A DNA stretch of 64,000 nucleotides from Adenanthera pavonina (lineage: Eukaryota > Streptophyta > Magnoliopsida > Fabales > Fabaceae). The notes below the pieces were generated by a model. It was not told the DNA's origin. It worked only from the letters and a program-made list of their open reading frames with translations, and did no database searches. Of the stretch, positions 1 through 9,939 are shown in pieces. The stretch covers positions 8,496,501 through 8,560,500 of the forward strand of contig JAIVEN010000012.1 of NCBI GenBank assembly GCA_026686845.1, given 5' to 3'. The position numbers and the translations under genes were made by a program. Each line of letters begins with the position of its first letter. The stretch's first letter is position 1.

Positions 1-489
1 TTAACTACTGATTATTGTCTTGGTACGTTATTGCTTCATCAATTGTTATTAGTAAAAAATGACATTAATATTAATTTATATGTTGAATGTATTAGCAATT
101 AATTATTTAGCCTAATAAGAATTCCTCCAAATATTGGGTTGATCATATTAGATAATTAGATATTAGCTTGTCCTCCTAATTCTTTTTTATTAGTGTTATC
201 AATCCATTTATTAATTAAAAAAATTATCCTAATAAAATTAACATATTTCATTAATTAAGATGAAGGAAAAGTAAAGATAAATATGAAATAAATTCAATGC
301 TTCAACCATTCAAATCTTTAATCTAAGCAGAAATAAAGCCCTTTCAAAATGTTTAAAATAATTCAAATAAACTTGATAAAAAAAATAATTCAAATGAAAG
401 GAAATAGAAAATATTTTAACTTTAACTAAAAATATGTTATTTCAATATGTTATTTATTAATTTGTAAAGTAAAAAAATTTTTCAAAGAA
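1..489. other. AT-rich intergenic, no gene seen
   Basis: Low-complexity A/T-rich sequence with no convincing open frame, RNA gene or recognisable element. It may be the interior of the CACTA-like element whose end lies just downstream, but no second terminus was found in the window. Confidence 0.5.
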
Positions 490-671
490 CTCTTAATGAC
501 TTTTTATATCGTTGCCGAAAATTATACTTTTGGTGAAAACATTTTCTGTCATTGCTGAAAGTCAGACTTTCACTTACGACTTTTTTTGTCACCATCAAAA
601 ATCATATTTTCAGTGGCGGCATTTTTTTGTCACCATTAAAAGTCATCGCTAAAAGTCTTTTTTTTGTAGTG
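490..671. mobile_element. CACTA-like DNA transposon terminus (one end only)
   Basis: The stretch ends in a T-run followed by GTAGTG. On the other strand this reads CACTACAAAAAAAAGAC, a typical plant CACTA (En/Spm-like) terminus. Inside are short repeated words around 'gccgaaaat', 'gctgaaagt', 'caaaaatca' and 'taaaagtca', resembling the subterminal repeats where transposase binds in this superfamily. Sequence shared with the second locus copy begins right after this end, which supports position 671 as an element boundary. The other end is not in the window, so size and autonomy are unknown. Confidence 0.5.
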
Positions 672-1402
672 ATTCTTCATTTTCACTAATCTTCATAGCA
701 CTTGCTTTCTTGATTCTCATTCCGCTCAAACTTGATTCATTAATGTCATTTTATTTTTAACTCAGCCAAACTATAAATGAGTTTAAATTACACAAATATC
801 ACTCTAAATTTAAATCTGTCTATTAAATATAACATAAAGTTAATTCTAGATAGTTATACATATAGTATGGAGAAACAATTGTAAAAAAATAATAATAATA
901 ATATGGGGCCACAATACAATATTTTCTTGTAAACAACAAAATATGCCTTACCTGTGAGTAAATTTAAAAATAGACATATAAAAATTGATAGTCTAATATC
1001 TAATAGCCATCTAAACAGTTCAACAACGCGAAGACAGAAAGGGCATACAGCAGAAGTATAGCTTCAGTTATTTGGATTCATGGTGAATTTAGTAATGATT
1101 TTCGTCTAGAATTAACTATCCACACTAAAGTTTATTGCAAAGTAGACAAGAGAAATAACTGTAATTTAAAAAATAAGAAAGAAAAGCTAAAGAAAGAAAG
1201 AGATCATTTCAAAATGAGGAAGAAGTACCAGAAACAAGGGGAATCTGACTAGAAGAAAAGTATAAGGAATTTAGTCATAATTGTCTTTAAAAAATGGTAA
1301 TGCCAAAAACAGAAATAATTTGGTCAGAGGAAAAACAAAAGAAATCTAGATACAATAAATATAATAGAAATGAAAATGAAATATAGGAAGATAAGCTCTC
1401 CA

Positions 1403-1408
1403 TATAAA
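1403..1408 (+). promoter_or_regulatory. Possible TATA box in duplicated locus, copy 1
   Basis: TATAAA sits in 'ccatataaagctcacacc' and is followed by a CT-rich, leader-like stretch (about 1430-1520). The same arrangement is kept in copy 2 at 31121. This suggests an ancestral gene promoter, but no intact coding sequence follows in either copy. Confidence 0.3.
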
Positions 1409-2819
1409 GCTCACACCAACATTAAGCTAGACACACTCCACTCTCTTCACTTCCACTTTATTATGCTTTTGCCTTTAGAGTTCTTTGTATTCATCATCTT
1501 TTTCTGCTATCTTCATCTTTGTGTGTTTTATCTTATAGTAAAATTTTAAATGCATTTCGGAATAGAAAAAACATGTGTGAGATATTTTACTAATAATATA
1601 AGGGTTAAAGCAACGTTTTTTCCTCACTTCCATGAAGTTTTATTACTTTCCCTTTTTTTTCTGTTCAAAATTCTAGTGTTTGTTTAACTTGGACAAGTTA
1701 TATTATTCATTAATATTGAGCAATATCGCTCTCAAACTTCTAGTAGATGAAGCCTAAACTTGAAACAAATTGGAATTTTTAAAGTTTAAAAAATATAGAC
1801 AAATTATGAGAAATGAGATCATGTATAAGTTTTATTTTTTTTCCTTTTTATTTCTTTCTTTTATTTTAGGAAATCTTTGATTTTAAAGGATCCAGCTCTT
1901 TTAGAAATTTTTATATTTTTTATTTTTATCAATTACTCATGAATTTTACTAAGCCAAACACAAGTTATTAAAAACAAAGATTAAGAAAACCACAAGAATT
2001 TTTTATTTATTTGAAACTGAGATTTTCTTACTAAATAATATTAAATAATCTTATTAGCAATGGTTAGTCCAATTAGTAAGAATACAATTTCTCAACCTAT
2101 ATACAATTTTAGAAAAAATAGAAATCTATATATTTTGCTAATATATTGGATACTGGAAAAAGAACTTTTAAATCAAATTTATAACAGTTATGACTGGCCA
2201 TGTGTGAGATATTTCACTAATAATCATGATCTTAATTTTATTGTTTATAACGCAATCATCATATAATATAGTAGGAAATGATTGTATTGTTCATATGTTG
2301 CTAATATATTGCATACTGGAAAAAGGACTTTTAGTTCAAATTTATAGAAGTTATAGCTAGTCATGTTCAAGGTATTTAACTAATCATCATTATCTTAATT
2401 TTGTTGTTCTGTTTTATTTCATAGGCTTTTCATTTATTCTTTCATAAATTTCAGTTAATCTATCTATTACAATGTACGTAGATCATTATAAGGAAAATAT
2501 TGATATAATACACCACGAAATGATTATAACATATGTTAATTTCCAGTTCATAGGAAATTCCTATATTTATATTTGAAAACATTTATACTATCATATTTTC
2601 TTAGATGACAATATTCAAGCATTTATTTTTTAGAGGACAAAATATTATACAAAGATTACTGCTCCTTAACTGTTTCAAGAATATGCTTCAACTACAGTTG
2701 AAGTTTAAGCTATTAATTCTAGAATTTTTAGGTGCACTATAATAGATATTATATATAACTAACCCACATCCTGAATTTATATAATTATAACAAAGATATA
2801 AAATATCTCTTAGTGAAAA

Positions 2820-2917
2820 CCACAATTCCTCGTGATATTTCTAATTTCACCGAGATACGTGAGGTCTTTCTAACTCCAGAATTACCAAAGAAATAAATGG
2901 GTAAGATCCTCAATTCC
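2820..2917 (+). pseudogene. LRR-like coding scrap, copy 1
   Basis: One frame reads IPRDISNFTEIREVFLT and then reaches a stop. The spacing of I-P, I, F, I and L/F-L fits one plant extracellular leucine-rich repeat (IPxxLxxLxxLxxLxL). The homologous stretch in copy 2 is also open. There is too little sequence to name a gene, and chance similarity is possible. Confidence 0.25.
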
Positions 2918-2974
2918 TAATGCTTCAAAGAAAAAAAAAATAGTTGCTGATTCACTAATTATTTCTTATCTAAA

Positions 2975-4125
2975 TGTAACATCAGCATATCATGATATTA
3001 AAAGGATTAGACATACATATATATATATAAACAATTGAAAGACATAGGAAAAGACACCATAGTTACCTCAACTGTCTGAACACGCTCGACATCACGGTAG
3101 GCCAAGGAAGACAACAACCACTACAACATAGCAAAGGATGTAAATTCATGTTACCATATCAATCCACACTAAAACACATAGTTTAACTCATAGTATCTCA
3201 ACCATTCCAACCAATATCCAAGGAACCCACATGCTTATATAATAGAACAACCACTTACCAACCACTTCCAAACTTTCCAAACACCCAAAGCCAAGATATC
3301 CCCAATTGAGCAATAATACAACACACACAATACCGAATTCTTATCACTATCACAATTTCTCGAAGCGTAGACTGGTTGGGATAAAGTTTCCCCAATCAAC
3401 CTATACATCATTGTTCCCAAAATAACTCATGAACTCATGACAAAACCCCCCTACAGATTTGGATCCCAAGCAATACCAAGAGTTGAGAGTTAGAGCTTGG
3501 GAAATATATCACTTAAACACTTAAAATTCATAACCCAGATCTTGAACACACCCAACAACACATCATTAAAGCATTTAAACTTAATTTAACTGGTGGAAAT
3601 GCAACTAAAGTTGGAACCCTAACTTCTGCCAAGAAAAATCACCGTATAACTTGAAGAAAAATGAAGAGAAGAAGTAAGGGATAACTTACCTATAAGATTT
3701 GAGCCTACAAAGTGCCAGAAATCTAGCCCCCAGGTCGGACTTATGAAACCCTAGCAGAGCACTCTCATTTTCCTTCCATTTTTCCTTCCTTTAGCGATTG
3801 ATTTTGACTTTTGATTTAAACTAATATTGCAACTAGTGCCACGACACCAATTAAGTTCACCATGACTCCATCAAGCCTCGCCATGGCATCTGTGGGCTTT
3901 GTTACTTTGCTCCAACTTACTCAACTTTGATCATTCCTCCGGTCCTAGTCCCTTCGATTCTGTATCATTCAATAAAATCCTTCTTGACATTTATATGTCG
4001 TGCATGCATGGAGCCACAAGTACAACATGATGTGTGTGCCAAACCCTAATTGCTTTTTTACCCAAAAAAAAACCTAAATATAGAATAAGATGATGTGATG
4101 ACGAAGAAGATGCCTTTTACAATAG
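2975..4125 (-). mobile_element. Minus-strand Tekay-type LTR fragment plus shared flank (copy 1)
   Basis: It starts with TGTAACATC, the complement of this LTR family's end, and then jumps to internal LTR sequence. From about 2986 it matches 52484-53697, including about 130 bp beyond the LTR boundary (3990-4125 against the stretch ending at 53697). Because both copies share this LTR-to-flank junction, the LTR was probably present before the locus duplicated. Copy 1 has lost the LTR terminus that copy 2 retains near 53504. Confidence 0.6.
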
Positions 4126-4280
4126 TAGTGATCGCGGCCCTAGCCCAGATTTTGATGTTGTTTGGTTCATTTCTGTTGTTCTGAAGTTTTAGAATGTTGT
4201 TTTGAGATGTTTGGGTTGTGTTTGGTTGGTTTTTGAAGGTTTTGGTCAAGTTTAGAGGTGTTTGGAAATAAGATGTTACA
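4126..4280 (+). mobile_element. Truncated 5' LTR of Tekay-like gypsy element
   Basis: The segment matches the last 155 bp of the LTR copies ending at 25349 and 25843. It ends in GATGTTACA, directly before a tRNA primer-binding site. Its upstream edge abuts unrelated duplicated-locus sequence at 4125/4126, so about 2 kb of the 5' LTR is missing and no target duplication can be scored on this side. Confidence 0.7.
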
Positions 4281-4283
4281 TTT

Positions 4284-4295
4284 TGGTATCAGCAC
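4284..4295 (+). other. Gypsy primer-binding site (initiator tRNA-Met type), decayed
   Basis: TGGTATCAGCAC lies 3 nt after the LTR end. The first nine bases match TGGTATCAG of the plant initiator-Met tRNA complement; the last three have diverged. Confidence 0.7.
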
Positions 4296-4425
4296 AATGG
4301 TTTTGGGCTATTATTTTTGCTTGAAGTACTACTTGGCACAATTTTAAATACATAGACTATATTCCTACCGCAATGCTAGTCTAGAACCATATAATTGAAT
4401 GTGTTGTTACTTGTGTGAAGGAAGA

Positions 4426-5590
4426 ATGTCTCGTAGAGGAAGACCGAGTAACAATGATTTTATGAGGTAAATGCATGAGATGTTAACTGGCCTCAGTAAT
4501 CAGGTGAACACTCAGGGGGAAGCATTGAACATGTTACAAGAGCAAATGGATAGGCAAGAGCAGGATGAAGTAAATGAAGAGGTCAGCATGTTTGTGGATC
4601 TGAATGCATGAGAGGATGAGAATGAGAATGTGGTGGAGCCTGAAAGAGCCCCAAGAGTTGAAAAAAGGAATATCTCTTCACAGTTGAAGGACTTTCAGAA
4701 GTTCAATCCCCCGGCTTTCGAAGGTACCATGGATGTTTCACAGGCTGAAGATTGGATAGAACAATTGGAGAATATCATTAGTGTAATGGATTACACCTCA
4801 GAGTAAAGAGTACAAGTGGTGGCATTTAAGCTTGAGAAGAAGGCCAAGCATTGGTGAAGGAGTATTCTCTCGAATGTTGAAGCGATGAATCCTCCTATGA
4901 CTTGGGATCAATTTAAGAAATGGTTCTTTGCACACTACATCCCTTTAGCCTTAATGATGCTGAAGGAGGCTGAGTTCCTAACTTTTGAGCAAGGGAATCT
5001 GTCGGCGGATGACTACATTAATTAGTTTTTGGACTTGGCGAAGTATTCCATGATGATAGGTGGATGACTTAGAGGCTGTTTGAGGGAGCCCATCCAGAGA
5101 TTAAGGAGCGGTTATCTGTGGTGGAGTTTGTGTCCTTTGAGGACTTGTGTGCGAAGATACATGCCATATATAGATGGATGAAGGAGGCCGAGGAGCATAG
5201 AAGGAATTCCATGTTTCAAGCCTTTTCTGAGCTAGGACCAACAGGAAGAATCAATAAAGGAAGTGTTTCAGGTAGTAGTAGCAGCAGCGATGGCAATACA
5301 GGTTCTAGTGGAGGAAGAGGTCACCACAGTAGAGGAAGAGGTAGGTTTGGCAGAGATCACTCCAACAGAGGTCGGTTTGGTAGAGGACCCTTTTGTCAAG
5401 GAAGTTTTGACCAGGAGAGTTCTAGTTAGAGCTAGTATACAGGAAGAGATTCAGCTCCATCCTAGGACGGTTCAGTTAGTGCATCAAATCCGTGCACATA
5501 ATACGGGTTCAGCCATGGCGACCATCCGTGCTTGATTTGTTTTAATTAAGGACAACTGGGTCATATGTCACAGAATTGTTAGGAGCCAAG
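4426..5590 (+). pseudogene. gag: Gypsy gag (capsid and CCHC nucleocapsid), degenerate
   Basis: An ATG at 4426 begins MSRRGRPSNND. Recognisable capsid text follows, such as FNPPAFEG, AEDWIEQLE and 'MTWDQFKKWFFAHYIP', the core of the plant retrotransposon gag domain. A Ser/Gly/Arg-rich linker (about 5260-5430) leads to a CCHC knuckle near 5535-5585 that reads C-x2-C-x4-H-x4-C despite an internal stop. The frame carries several stops, mostly CAG/CAA-to-TAG/TAA or TGG-to-TGA changes typical of 5-methylcytosine deamination. Gag would form the virus-like particle and package element RNA; this copy cannot make it. Confidence 0.8.
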
Positions 5591-5991
5591 GCGTGATAAT
5601 GCTATGAGGAGGCCCACGATACCCAGACGAGTCTTTGCCATCACCCGACAAGAACCGGATGTAGCCCCTAATCTGATTAGAGATAAAGTTAAACTCAATG
5701 GTTAATCTATTCATGCTTTGTTTGACTCAGGTGCATCACATTCCTTCATTTCTTTTGATTGTGCTCGAAGATTGGGTATTGTGGCAATGAAGTTGCCTTT
5801 TGAGTTGTCGGTATCCACACCCACAGGAGTTTCATTAAGGACTGCTCAACCTTGTCAGAATTGTGTGGTTTGTTTTGAACACCGAAACACTACCCTAGAT
5901 CTAATATGTTTGCCGTTGCAAGAGATTAACGTGATAATTGGGATGGATTGGTTGGAGGCGAATAATGCCATTCTTGACCGTGCTCAGAAAA
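5591..5991 (+). pseudogene. Gypsy aspartic protease segment
   Basis: The open stretch from 5718 contains FDSGASHSFIS, the D-S/T-G active-site motif of retroelement proteases. IIGMDWLEANNAILD follows about 75 residues later and corresponds to the conserved ILGMDWL region. In the family the enzyme dimerises and cleaves Gag-Pol. The frame is broken upstream by stops and cut at its 3' side by the TRIM insertion; the polyprotein text resumes at about 6848. Confidence 0.8.
5987..5991. repeat. Target-site duplication GAAAA (left) of the Cassandra TRIM
   Basis: GAAAA here is repeated exactly at 6843-6847 on the other side of the TRIM. Removing the element and one copy restores continuity of the gypsy polyprotein frame. 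Confidence 0.85.
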
Positions 5992-6346
5992 TGTAACGTC
6001 CAGCTGCTTCTTTGGGATTGACTATCCCCACAAACCAACATAAGCCCTTTTGGTGTGCTTTAACTAAGGAGTTCTTAAGAGATAGGCTACCGAAAAGATA
6101 GGTGCACCTTGTTGGTATAGGTAGTACCTATTAATTCCTTTAAACTATCCTTTAACCATATAGTCCCATACATATACAGTCTCTGGATCCCTCTCGTTCT
6201 GGTATGTATTCGATTCATTCATATGCCCCTCCCACTTAGAAGCCTACCAGGAGCCGCTCCTTATCTGTGCCTCATCACTTTATCTGACCCCTACTTTTCT
6301 TGCACTGGCGATCACTCCCCGCCCTCGTTAGCACCCGGACGTCACA
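5992..6346 (-). repeat. Cassandra 3' LTR, 5S-like core partly deleted
   Basis: This LTR aligns with 6418-6842 but lacks about 70 bp between 'ggtgtgcttt' and 'aactaaggag'. The missing part holds most of the 5S-like internal promoter. The breakpoint falls at a short GCTT match, suggesting microhomology-mediated deletion. Confidence 0.8.
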
Positions 6347-6402
6347 TGCCCACCAGCTTCCGCTTGGTTCGTCCTCGTACCATACCGTACTGAAAGAGGC
6401 TG

Positions 6403-6415
6403 GGCTCTAATGCTA
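6403..6415 (-). other. Cassandra primer-binding site
   Basis: On the minus strand this reads TAGCATTAGAGCC, matching TGGTATCAGAGCC at 10 of 13 positions. All mismatches are G-to-A or C/T transitions. It lies 2 nt inside the 5' LTR. Confidence 0.65.
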
Positions 6416-6417
6416 AC

Positions 6418-6842
6418 TATAACGTCCGGCCCCTTCTTTAGGATTGACGACTGTCTCTACAAACCAACATAAGCCCTTTCGGTGTGCTTTGTCCTCACTC
6501 ACACACCTCCTTCCTAGGAGGTCGCCCATCCCATAATTGCTTCAGGTCAAGCATGCTTAACTAAGGAGTTCTTATGGGATATGCTACCAAAAAAGTAGGT
6601 ACACTTTGTTGGTATAGGTAATACCTATCAATTCCTTTAAGCATCCTTTAACTGTATAGTCCCATACCTATACAGTCTCTGGATCCCTCTCGTTCCGGTA
6701 TGTATTTAATTCATTCATATATCCCTCCCGCTTAAAAGCCTGCCAGGAGCCACTCCTTATTCGTGCCTCATCACTTTATCTGACCCCTACTTTTCTTACA
6801 CCGATGATCACTTCCCGCCCTCGTCAGCGCCTAGATGTCACA
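6418..6842 (-). repeat. Cassandra 5' LTR, full length
   Basis: A 425-bp LTR running TGTGACATC to GTTATA on the minus strand; the final TGTAAC (plus strand) has mutated to TATAAC. It retains the complete 5S-like segment. Confidence 0.8.
6510..6620 (-). promoter_or_regulatory. 5S rRNA-like pol III promoter core inside Cassandra LTR
   Basis: On the minus strand, 'agttaagcatgcttg' matches 5S box A (AGTTAAGCGTGCTTG) with one change. 'gatgggcgacctcctagg' matches box C (GATGGGTGACCTCCTGGG). 'tcccataagaactcc' lies in the right place ahead of box A. This is a transposon-borne 5S derivative, not a working 5S gene: the intermediate element and ends are diverged. Confidence 0.75.
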
Positions 6843-6847
6843 GAAAA
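6843..6847. repeat. Target-site duplication GAAAA (right) of the Cassandra TRIM
   Basis: Exact match to 5987-5991. Confidence 0.85.
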
Positions 6848-7960
6848 TTGTGTCTTTGCCTATGAATATCCCTAGTGTTGAAGGGGATAAGAATGTCTGT
6901 TTGTCCTTTGCCTAAGCCAACAGGTATTTAAGGAAAGGATGTCAAGGGTTTCTGGTTTTCTTCTCTATGAACGTGGATATGGAAGGTGGTGTCAAAAGAT
7001 ACCCAGTTGTAAATGAATACCCTGATATGTTTCCAGAGGAGATTATCGGTTTGCCGCCACCACAAGAACTAGAGTTTTCCATTGATTTGGTGCCCGGGAC
7101 GAGTCCTATTTCGAAGGCTCCATATCGAATGGCACCGTCTGAATTGAAAGAGCTCAAGAAGAAAATTGGGGATATGTTGAAAAGGGGTTTCATTAGACCT
7201 AGTGTCTCGCCTTAGGGAGTTCAGTGTTGTTTGTAAAGAAGAAAGATGGTAGCCTCAAATTGTGCATTGATTGCAAGTAACTGAATAGAGTGATGATCAA
7301 GAATAAATATCCTTTGCCTAGGATTAAGGACTTGATTCATCAGTTAGCAGGTGCCTCTGTATTCTCTAAAATAGATTTAAGGTCAGGATACCATCAATTG
7401 TGAGTACGTGTTGAGGATGTGCCTAAAATGACATTACCAACTCGATATAGTCATTACAAGTTTCTTGTGATGCCATTTGGATTGACCAATACCCCGACAA
7501 TCTTCATGGATTATATGAAAAGGGTGTTTCGGTCGTATTTGGATAAATTTATGGTGTTTTTATCGATGACATTCTGATCTACTGCACGAGTGAGGAAGAG
7601 CATGCACTCCATCTTCAGATTGTGTTGCAAGTATTACAGGATCACTAACTGTATGCTAAGCTCAGTAAGTGTGGGTTTTGGCTATGGGAGGTGAAATTTC
7701 TGGGTCATGTGATTTTTACAGAAGGAGTGGCATGGACCCTAGTAAGGTTGACGAGGTGTTGAATTAGGAGAGACCACAATTGGTGACTAGAATTCAGAGT
7801 TTTCAGGGTTTTGCTAGACACTACTGGAGGTTCATTAAGGGATTCTCTCAGCTTGTTATTCCATTGACTAGACTCACCCGTAAGGATTGATCTTTCATTT
7901 GGGATGACAGGTGTGAGAGAGCATTCCAAGAGCAGAAGGTTTGTCTGACGTCTACCCTAG
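6848..7960 (+). pseudogene. Gypsy reverse transcriptase, degenerate
   Basis: The frame resumes after the TRIM. An open run (about 6967-7215) contains YPDMFPEEI, GLPPPQELEFSIDLVPG and PYRMAPSEL, the conserved lead-in to chromovirus RT. Further on are FSKIDLRSGYHQL (catalytic Asp motif), MPFGLTNTPTIF, and FIDDIL in place of F/YVDDIL, reached only after a frameshift near 7560. Later text reads KCGFW and VKFLGHVI (thumb). Several stops interrupt it. It would have copied element RNA into cDNA in the particle. Confidence 0.8.
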
Positions 7961-8560
7961 TGCATATTATCCCCAACCTATCAAAGTCATTCATTGTTTA
8001 CACAAACGCCTCTAAAAAGGGTCTAAGGTGTGTTTTGATGCAGTAAGGATGAGTTATTGCGTATGCTTTAAGGTAGTTGAGGCCTCATGAGGAGAACTAT
8101 CCTACTTATGACCTTAAGCTAGCGGCTGTAGTATTTACTTTGAAATTGTATAGGCATAATCTCTATGGTGCTCAATTTAAGGTGTTTAGTGATCACAAGT
8201 GTTTTAAGTATTTGTTTGATCAGAAAGAGTTGAACATGAGGCAAAGGCATTGGGTTGAGTTCCTGGTGGACTATGAGTTTGCTTTCAAGTATCATCCTAG
8301 GAAAGGCAATGTTATGGCGGATGAGTTGAGTATAAAGTCGATCCATATGGCTATAATGATGATAAGGGAACAACAGTTGCTGGAAAGCCTGAGAGATATG
8401 AAGTTATCCATTAATGTCCATCCTGAAGTACTAATAACGAGTTCCATCAGTGTATCAGGTGATTTATTGTGGAACATTTGCAATGCTCAAATGGAGGATG
8501 ATCATCTTTTGGGCATTCTGAAACAGATTGAAATAGCAGAGACCTAGGACTTTGATATTC
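7961..8560 (+). pseudogene. Gypsy RNase H segment
   Basis: The open part from 8077 includes YPTYDLKLAAVVFTLKLYRH, YGAQFKVFSDHKCFKYLF, 'QKELNMRQRHWVEFLVDYE' and YHPRKGNVMADELS, the expected order of Ty3-type RNase H motifs. The N-terminal catalytic Asp region (IVYTNASKKGL) has Asp changed to Asn. It would degrade the RNA strand during reverse transcription. Confidence 0.8.
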
Positions 8561-8631
8561 TGGAGGATGGTATCATCTGGTACCATGGTCAGATTTATGT
8601 GCCAAATGTTGCGGGGTTGTGAGAAATTATT

Positions 8632-9500
8632 TTGGAAGAAGCTCATAAGAGCAGGTACAGTGTTCACCCAGGTACCACCACGATGTACCAAGATCTGAAG
8701 CGTTGTTACTGGTGGCCAGGTATGAAAAAGGACATCACAGAGTATGTGGCAAGATGTCTAATTTGTCAAAAGGTGAAGATTAAGCACCAATTGCCTGCTG
8801 GTACATTGCAACCTTTGGAGATCCCAGAGTGTAAATGGGATACCGTTCCCATGGATTTCGTGATAGGATTACCGAGGACCACTTCACGACATAATGGAAT
8901 ATGGGTCATTGTGGACAGGTTAACGAAGACGGCGCATTTTCTTCCAATTCGGGAAACTATTTCGATGGAGAAGTTGGCCCACTTGTATGTGAAAGATATT
9001 GTGAGATTGCATGGAGTCCCGATGAATATTGTGTTAGACAGATATCCTAGGTTTACATCCAGGTTTTGGAAATATCTTCAGAAGGCCATGGGTATGAAAA
9101 TGAGTTTCAATACTGCTTATCACCCTTAATCTAATGGGCTGACAGAAAGGACTATTCAGACTCTGGAGGACATGCTGAGGGCATGTGTTTTGGAGAACAA
9201 AGGCAATTGGGATCAGTATCTGTCGTTGGTTGAATTTGCCTAATACAACAATTTTCACTCGAGTTTACAAATGGCTCCGTATGAAACGTTGTATGGTGAA
9301 AAGTGCAGGTCACCGTTGTGTCAGGTTGAACTCTGTGAAAGGAGTCTTTTGGGCCCAAATATTATGGATCAAACCTCTCAGTAAATAAAGAGTATTCGTC
9401 AAAAGCTTCTTACATCTCAGAGTTGACAAAAAAGCTATGCAGATAAGAGGAGGATACCATTAGATTTTGATTCAGGAGATCATGTATTTTTGAAGGTCAC
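8632..9500 (+). pseudogene. Gypsy integrase, degenerate
   Basis: The zinc-binding HHCC region is visible as HKSRYSVHPG followed by CLICQ. The catalytic core shows D in PMDFVIGLPR (about 8850), D in LDRYPRFTSRFW (codon 9037-9039) and E in LTERTIQTLED (codon 9145-9147), with exactly 35 residues between the last two as in D,D-35-E integrases. The usual SDRD around the second Asp reads LDRY. One stop lies between D and E at 9127. The family inserts cDNA into the genome and is guided by the chromodomain. Confidence 0.8.
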
Positions 9501-9750
9501 TCCTACTACTGTTGTTGGAAGATTGATTCGAGCGAAGAAGCTCACTCCTGGGTATATGGGTCCATACCAAATTCTGGAGCGAAATGGGCCAGTAGCGTAT
9601 CGAGAGATGTTATCACCAAATCTTGCTAGATTGTACGATGTTTTCCATATGTCTTAGCTCAAGAAGCATCATCCGAATCCATCTCATATAATTGATGATG
9701 AGACAGTTCAAGTGCAAGAGGATCTGTCTTTTGAGGTCGCACCATTGCAA

Positions 9751-9891
9751 ATTCTTGATGTAAAAGAGATACAGTTGAGAAATAAGACCATAAAGTTGAT
9801 AAAGGTCCTATGGAGTGGCTTAACATCCAATGATGTCACGTGGGAGACTAAAGAATCCATGCGAAGGAGGTATCCGAAGATTTTTGCTTAA
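9751..9891 (+). pseudogene. Gypsy C-terminal chromodomain
   Basis: ILDVKEIQLRNKTIKLIKV, then LWSG, then VTWETKESMRRRYPKIF and stop. This matches the group II chromodomain pattern of Tekay/Reina-type chromoviruses (ILDxxxxxLRxKxIxxVKVxW...ATWE...M...YP). Chromodomains are thought to steer integration to particular chromatin. This piece is continuous, but the protein upstream is broken. Confidence 0.75.
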
Positions 9892-9926
9892 GGTAAGAGT
9901 TGAAATTTCGAGGACAAAAATTTTAT

Positions 9927-9939
9927 AAGGAGGGGAAAG
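9927..9939 (+). other. Gypsy polypurine tract
   Basis: AAGGAGGGGAAAG lies directly before the 3' LTR start (TGTAACACCCC) and primes plus-strand DNA synthesis in this family. Confidence 0.75.

Larger units (their letters stand above)
680..2977 (+). repeat. Segmental duplication, copy 1
   Basis: This block is closely similar to 30378-31829, 33401-33713 and 47022-47542 read in order. Shared landmarks are the 'ttcactaatcttcata' start, a run near 'atggggcc', the TATAAAG segment, the 'gttagtccaattagtaag' segment and the 'agttgctgattcactaat' end. Copy 1 lacks the LINE and the large nested insertion found in copy 2, so it shows their empty sites. It looks like the promoter and broken 5' part of a former gene, not a transposon. 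Confidence 0.8.
5992..6842 (-). mobile_element. Cassandra-type TRIM retrotransposon
   Basis: Two direct repeats of 355 and 425 bp flank a 71-bp middle. Repeat ends are TG...CA, and a perfect 5-bp duplication flanks the whole. On the minus strand the right repeat is the 5' LTR, followed after 2 nt by TAGCATTAGAGCC, a mutated initiator-Met PBS. A purine-rich 'aagcggaagctggtggg' precedes the other LTR. The 425-bp LTR carries 5S rRNA-like sequence on the same strand, the hallmark of Cassandra. There is no coding capacity, as expected of TRIMs, so it depends on proteins of other elements. Confidence 0.85.
4126..9939 (+). mobile_element. Degenerate Ty3/gypsy chromovirus (Tekay/Del-like), LTR remnant and internal region
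   Basis: The order is LTR remnant, PBS, gag, CCHC knuckle, protease, RT, RNase H, integrase, chromodomain, polypurine tract, 3' LTR. A C-terminal chromodomain and LTRs above 2 kb point to the Tekay/Del clade. There are many in-frame stops and at least one frameshift in RT, so the element is dead. A Cassandra TRIM interrupts it at 5992-6842, and its 3' LTR is interrupted by the copia element. Confidence 0.85.

Noticed and set aside
6510..6620. A functional 5S rRNA gene
   Set aside because: It lies inside an LTR of a TRIM; the ends and intermediate element are diverged and there is no proper terminator.
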